From Chryseobacterium capnotolerans (lineage in GTDB: Bacteria > Bacteroidota > Bacteroidia > Flavobacteriales > Weeksellaceae), in assembly GCF_021278965.1 (NCBI RefSeq), contig NZ_CP065589.1, positions 3,229,001 through 3,293,000 on the forward strand: 64,000 bases of DNA, written 5' to 3'. The translations under genes and the position numbers were made by a program. The notes below the pieces were generated by a model, which did not search any database, was not told where the DNA came from, and saw nothing but the letters and a program-made list of their open reading frames with translations. Shown here piece by piece: positions 60,031 to 64,000 of the stretch. Position 1 is the stretch's first letter. The number at the start of each line of letters is the position of its first letter.

Positions 60031-61934
60031 TTATAAACTCCTGCTTGAAAACTTAAAGTTTCTTTCATTCTCTTCAAGCTCAGCGGATGAATTAGTTTCT
60101 TCAGCTTCAATTATATTGATTCCGCTAAACTCTTCAGAACTATTATCGGGAGCCGGATTCATTTGCCTAGATCGGTCTTGCTTACTTTCATTTTTATTAA
60201 TTTCGCCCTTGAAAAGAGAAATAATTTCATTGACTTCATCCCGGACTTTTTCATAATAATCAGTAATGACGAAATCAGGCTGATTTTTAAACTGACTGTC
60301 TATCTGATACGCTAATCGTTTTCTTTTAACAGGTAAAAATTTCTCATGAATATAAGCTTCAGAACTTTCGGCAACTCTTCCGATGAATTCACCAACCGGC
60401 AGCTCCATAAAAACTGAATTTCTGAAAACGTCTCTTTCTTGTACAGATCGGCTTTGACCAACGTTTCTCTTAAATGGATTTAGAAAATGACGTGAAGTAT
60501 TGTTACTTTCAAAATACTGATCTTTCTTCCCAAACTGTTTACTGAGAACATCTGCAGTATGACTGCTGGAAACCTGACCATAAAAATGATTTAGGCAACT
60601 CGCAAATAATACATCTGCTTTTTCTTTCGTATAACCATCCGTAAGCTGTGAAAGATCCTGACAGAAAAACATACTTGCTATTTTATTACTTCTTCCAGTA
60701 TTTGGAAGAGTTTGAATATCGTTAATAAATACCGTTGGAAATTCATCCAGTAATACAAAAGAATTGTGTTTACGAGGTTGATTCAATTGTTTTGCAGCAA
60801 CTGAGATAACCAAACTACACAAGGGAGCTAATGTAGTCGCAATGGAAGGATTATTCCCTACCGTCAAAACAATTGGATTTTCCGGATTATTAATATTTAA
60901 GTCAAAATCCTCTCCTCCGAAAATATACATGAACTCCGGAGTATTAATTTGTGCTACTGCGCCCTGTAATGATCCAACTACTCCCGCCAATTGTGAATTT
61001 GCTTCGCTCTCTAAAGCTGTAGCAAGTGACAATATCATTGCCTTAGTTTCGGAATTTGAAGACAGTAAAGCAATTAAATCATTGTGATTTGTCGCAATCA
61101 ATGCTAGAGTATGTGGAAGATCACAATATTCGGGATATTCTTTCTTCAGAAACCAAATACAGGCTGTCAGAAGGTCTGTTGCAGAACGTGACCAAAAATC
61201 CTCTTTCTTAATAGATTCTTTCATCAAATTTTTGGTGATGGCAGAAGCATATTCCCTTGCATACGCTGAATGAGGTAAATATTTTGGATTTAGAGGATTA
61301 CATCTATGACTTTTAAGTGAATCATTAAAATTCAAGACATAATGCTTAATACCCGAATCTGAATAAAAAAGCTCTATATCATTTGCCAGTGCCGGATATT
61401 TAAAATCATAGCAGATACCTGCAAACTGTTTTTGTGCTAACTCTCGTATGAAAGGAACTGCAAAACTTTCAGATTTTCCTGCTCCGGGACCTCCTATTAC
61501 TAAAATTCCACGAAAAGGATTAGGAATTTGAACGGTTCTTTTTTGGTTTGCAGAGTTAATCCCTGGAATTTTTTCTTTGAATCTTTCAAAAATGAAAAGC
61601 CCACAAATTGCTTACTAATAAACCCAAACGGATAAAAAATCAGTTTTTTATAAAAATTGAAAGGTGTTTTCAGTGGCGGAATTAAAGATTTTATAGCCCA
61701 GAATTGAATCAGAATGTATAAAAGCTCTGCATATCCGAAACAAATTCCTACTACTAAAAATTTTAATCTTGACAGAAAACTTGCTTCAGGAGATATTACT
61801 ACTGAAAATCCGTGCTGAGATATATTGTATAAGAATGAATTAATACCTATAATCTTCACTCCGAGCATATACAATAAAAATAAAGACATTGCGACAATGA
61901 TAAATTTTATCATCAAAATTGGATCTTTTTCCAT
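60031..61934 (-). pseudogene. Coupling-protein ATPase (TraG/VirD4-like, MobC type), one frameshift
   Basis: ATG at 61934 opens a frame with two membrane segments; the frame changes at a CCC run (61600-61602) and continues as RFKEKIPGINSANQKRTVQIP. It then carries the Walker A GGPGAGKSES, the Walker B-like FVLLDEFPTV, and IASMFFCQDLSQLTDGY. Repaired length about 634 residues. The ATPase couples the relaxase-DNA complex to a secretion channel. No channel genes are in this window, so the element may be mobilisable rather than self-transmissible. Confidence 0.78.
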
Positions 61935-61945
61935 GTTTGCTATTT

Positions 61946-62706
61946 TTATAGGGTTAAGCCCTGGTTATTTTTTTTACTTTGTTCAACAGTTTTTTTAATT
62001 TCATATCGTTTTGCAGATTCCTGCTTTATTGCTGTTTCTATTACTTTTTTCTTTCCTCGATTGTACCGTTTTTAATCGCATTACAATATTCAAAAGATTG
62101 TTTATAGTTTCTTTGAAAGGCAAATTTCTTATCAAAAGCTTCTTCGGATTTTTGAATGAAATTTTTACGATCAAAACCTCCTTTAACCTGTCCTTTTGTT
62201 GTGTTTTTATGGTTCGTCATTGGAGAAAGCTTCATTCTTTTATCTAAAGATTTTCTGCTAACAACTACATGAACATGCATATCAATATTATTTTTCATGT
62301 TTCTTTCATGATGAATCTTAGCATAATACATGATATCTTTTGTCTGTAATCCTTTTCCAAAATTTTCAGCATACTTCTGCATTACTTCGTTTCTTACATA
62401 ATCTTTCAGAGCGTTGCTTCTTTCCTGGGAGGTTTTGCCAATTTGCTGTAATTCTTTTTCCGAAGGACTTACGGTAATGACAAAGAATTTTGCATCAGCT
62501 TTTGTCAGCTTTTGTTTATTGTTGTCCAGGGATTCAATAACTTCAGCTGAAGGAATTCTATCCTGGTCATGAGAAAAAAAATGTTCAACCTGTTTCCCCT
62601 CCTTCATTCTTTCCAGGTCTTCATGTTCTAAATAATCAATCAGGTTTGATGAACTTCCGGAATTTGAATATTTACCACTTTCGCCACCCTGAATTTTAAT
62701 GTTCAT
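61946..62706 (-). pseudogene. MobB-type relaxase (HUH family), frameshifted near its C-terminus
   Basis: Starts MNIKIQGGESGKYSNSGSSS. The three-histidine-type motif DMHVHVVVS (residues ~142-150, H144 and H146) marks the HUH nicking relaxase of Bacteroidota mobilisable elements. The frame breaks at a T6 run (62045-62050); one added base continues to 61946, about 253 residues. It nicks at oriT and stays bound to the strand. It overlaps the end of the MobA-like gene by 11 bases. Confidence 0.78.
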
Positions 62707-63111
62707 TGTGATTGTTTTGATTTAATAATTTCAAAGAATTTTTTGTTTCCATAGCAAAAGAATTAAACCCTCTGATGAACTCATTAAAATGTTCGATTTT
62801 CAGAATTTTTGAAAGATCATTTTTAATTCTTTCCTCACTCGAAACGATTGCTTCAAAACTTGGACGTATAGTTTCTTTCTCCTGAGTTTTTATAAAAGCA
62901 ATAATCTGATCTATTCTTTTTATCACTTTTTCAAGTTCAGCTTTTGGAGATTCGTGTTTAATTGGATCAAGTCCGGTTCTCTCAAAAAAATCTAATGAAA
63001 CTGTAATAAATTCTTTCTTCGAAAGTCCTTTTTTCTTACAAAGCTCTCCAATCTTTTCAGGTCTTGTTGAGAAATAGCAATTGTTGTATTTGGCTTTTTA
63101 GTAGGCTCCAT
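62696..63111 (-). pseudogene. MobA-like (BfmA/BtgA type) accessory mobilisation protein, one frameshift
   Basis: ATG at 63111 (MEPTKKPNTTIAISQQDL). The frame is restored by one A in the A4 run at 63054-63057 on the coding strand, giving KKIGELCKKKGLSKEEFITVSLDFF and then IKRIDQIIAFIKTQEKET, about 138 residues. A DNA-binding N-terminus and a coiled-coil C-terminus fit a relaxosome helper that binds oriT beside MobB. Confidence 0.7.
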
Positions 63112-63217
63112 TATATTGATTTATATGTAATAATTTCGATGAATAAAGCTCTTCAAGAGATTTATATATCCTTGATATATAGTTTCAAAAAGATTAAATA
63201 TTCTAATTAATTGACGG

Positions 63218-64000
63218 TCAGTTATTTCCCCGAAGGGGCAAGATGAAACAGTGGCTCTGCCCAGTTTCGTCTTGCTGGATAAATCCACCCTTATCAACCA
63301 CGAGAAACTCATTAAAATCCTTGTAATCTTTATACATGAAACTATAATCTACCGCATTGGAAAATGAAGACAATAGTTCATCTTTTGTCTTTTTCCCAGC
63401 AGAATCATTGTCGAGAAAAAGTAATATTTCCGAATAGCTTTGAAGGTAATTTTTGGCTCTGTTTAACATCGAAATTGAGTTCAGAATTATAATATCTTCT
63501 TTCAATTTTTCTTGAAGTTCGATATAAGAAAGCGCATCAAAAAAGCCTTCAAAAACAACAATTTTATTGCTGTCATTTTTAATTATCGAAATATCTTTTT
63601 TCAAAAGTGAACCTTTATAAAATGAATTTCTTAGTTCCCATCCTCCGGATAAATTTTCGAATCCAACAGCATACAATTTTTTATTATTAATCGTAAATTT
63701 TATCTCTTTTAAAAATCTGAATGATCTTTGAGTAAGACCTCTTTCAAATAAATATTTTTTCAGATTCCAATTTTGAATTTCCGCAACTTCAGTGATGTTG
63801 TAATTTGGCTTCTCAATTTCCGTCTGCTGATGAAAAGAAGAAAAACTTTTTTCGGATGCCCAGGAGAGAATTTCGTTGATGGAATAATTAAAATATTTCT
63901 TCAAAAAATCGATGTTATTTCCGCCAACACCTTCAGAATGTAAATACCAAATATTTTGGCGCTTATCGAGCTTAAAAGATGCTTCGGTTTCGGTTCCAAA
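63218..64000 (-). CDS. CHC2 zinc-finger/toprim primase-like protein (5' part outside window)
   Basis: The frame is open through base 64000, so the N-terminus is missing. The visible part begins in the CHC2-like region (FGTETEASFKLDK..., YLHSEGVGGNNIDFL) and continues into a toprim domain: KIVVFEGFFDALSY (glutamate) and LLFLDNDSAGKKT (the DxD). Such primases start DNA synthesis after plasmid or element transfer. The last 20 residues overlap a strong inverted repeat. Confidence 0.82.
   Translation of the reverse strand, partial: FGTETEASFKLDKRQNIWYLHSEGVGGNNIDFLKKYFNYSINEILSWASEKSFSSFHQQTEIEKPNYNITEVAEIQNWNLKKYLFERGLTQRSFRFLKEIKFTINNKKLYAVGFENLSGGWELRNSFYKGSLLKKDISIIKNDSNKIVVFEGFFDALSYIELQEKLKEDIIILNSISMLNRAKNYLQSYSEILLFLDNDSAGKKTKDELLSSFSNAVDYSFMYKDYKDFNEFLVVDKGGFIQQDETGQSHCFILPLRGNN
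63228..63275. other. Inverted repeats near the primase 3' end (candidate oriT-type structure)
   Basis: CCCC-GAA-GGGG (63228-63238) is followed by GCAAGATGAAAC (63238-63249) and GTTTCGTCTTGC (63264-63275), which pair over 12 bp with one T-G mismatch. The location next to the mobilisation genes fits an origin of transfer or a terminator, but the repeat also lies within the primase C-terminus. Confidence 0.45.

Larger units (their letters stand above)
45572..64000. mobile_element. Accessory island / mobilisable element next to tRNA-Leu (right end outside window)
   Basis: Everything from the tRNA-Leu 3' end to the window edge is AT-richer than the left part and lacks housekeeping genes. It holds a defence-like block (45.7-56.1 kb) and a mobilisation module (coupling protein, relaxase, MobA-like, primase; 59.8-64 kb). 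No integrase or attachment repeat is visible, and the other end is not in view, so the extent is an inference from gene content and the tRNA. Confidence 0.55.

Overview
The window looks like a piece of a Chryseobacterium-type chromosome (Bacteroidota, Weeksellaceae). The evidence is an AT-rich sequence, flavobacterial promoters (TTG near -33, TAnnTTTG near -7), a T9SS sorting-domain protein, DUF1501/DUF1800 proteins, MKNLKK-type bacteriocin-like peptides, and conjugation genes of Bacteroidota type.

Left part (1-14.6 kb): the end of a DUF1800 gene and a DUF1501 gene, then a WYL regulator and a HopJ-family gene facing an RNA-repair locus. That locus is rtcB, about 430 bases of structured non-coding DNA, and a 584-aa protein of unknown function. 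The structured DNA contains a tRNA-like RNA whose anticodon arm is replaced by a long insert, followed by hairpins that share one motif and show compensatory base changes. Next come cobT-cobS-cobC, then an operon with two COG3541 nucleotidyltransferases around an ATP-grasp gene.

Middle (14.6-45.6 kb): an ABC transporter with a permease/M1-peptidase fusion; a PAAR-like toxin locus with a large peptidoglycan-directed effector, lipoprotein immunity candidates and effector/immunity debris; MarR plus a TonB-type outer-membrane protein; pnp, a fucP-type transporter, rpsO; a tandem family of bacteriocin-like peptides; mgtE and other housekeeping genes; and tRNA-Leu(CAA).

Right part (45.6-64 kb): starting just after tRNA-Leu, an AT-rich accessory island. 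It has a defence-like block (two PD-(D/E)xK-like genes, three HEPN-type proteins, a DUF4062 pair, a DUF5677 protein) followed by mobilisation genes (coupling protein, HUH relaxase, MobA-like protein, CHC2/toprim primase) that run off the window.

Two threads cross the regions. First, a motif with core TTGCGYA, sometimes as the palindrome TTTACGCA-N-TGCGTAAA, sits at or next to the promoters of rtcB, the nucleotidyltransferase operon, an unknown gene near rpsO and several island genes, suggesting one shared stress or damage regulon. Second, at least fifteen genes are broken by a single-base change in a short homopolymer, mostly A/T losses; this pattern points to base-calling errors in the assembly, so most 'pseudogenes' listed here are probably intact in the organism.
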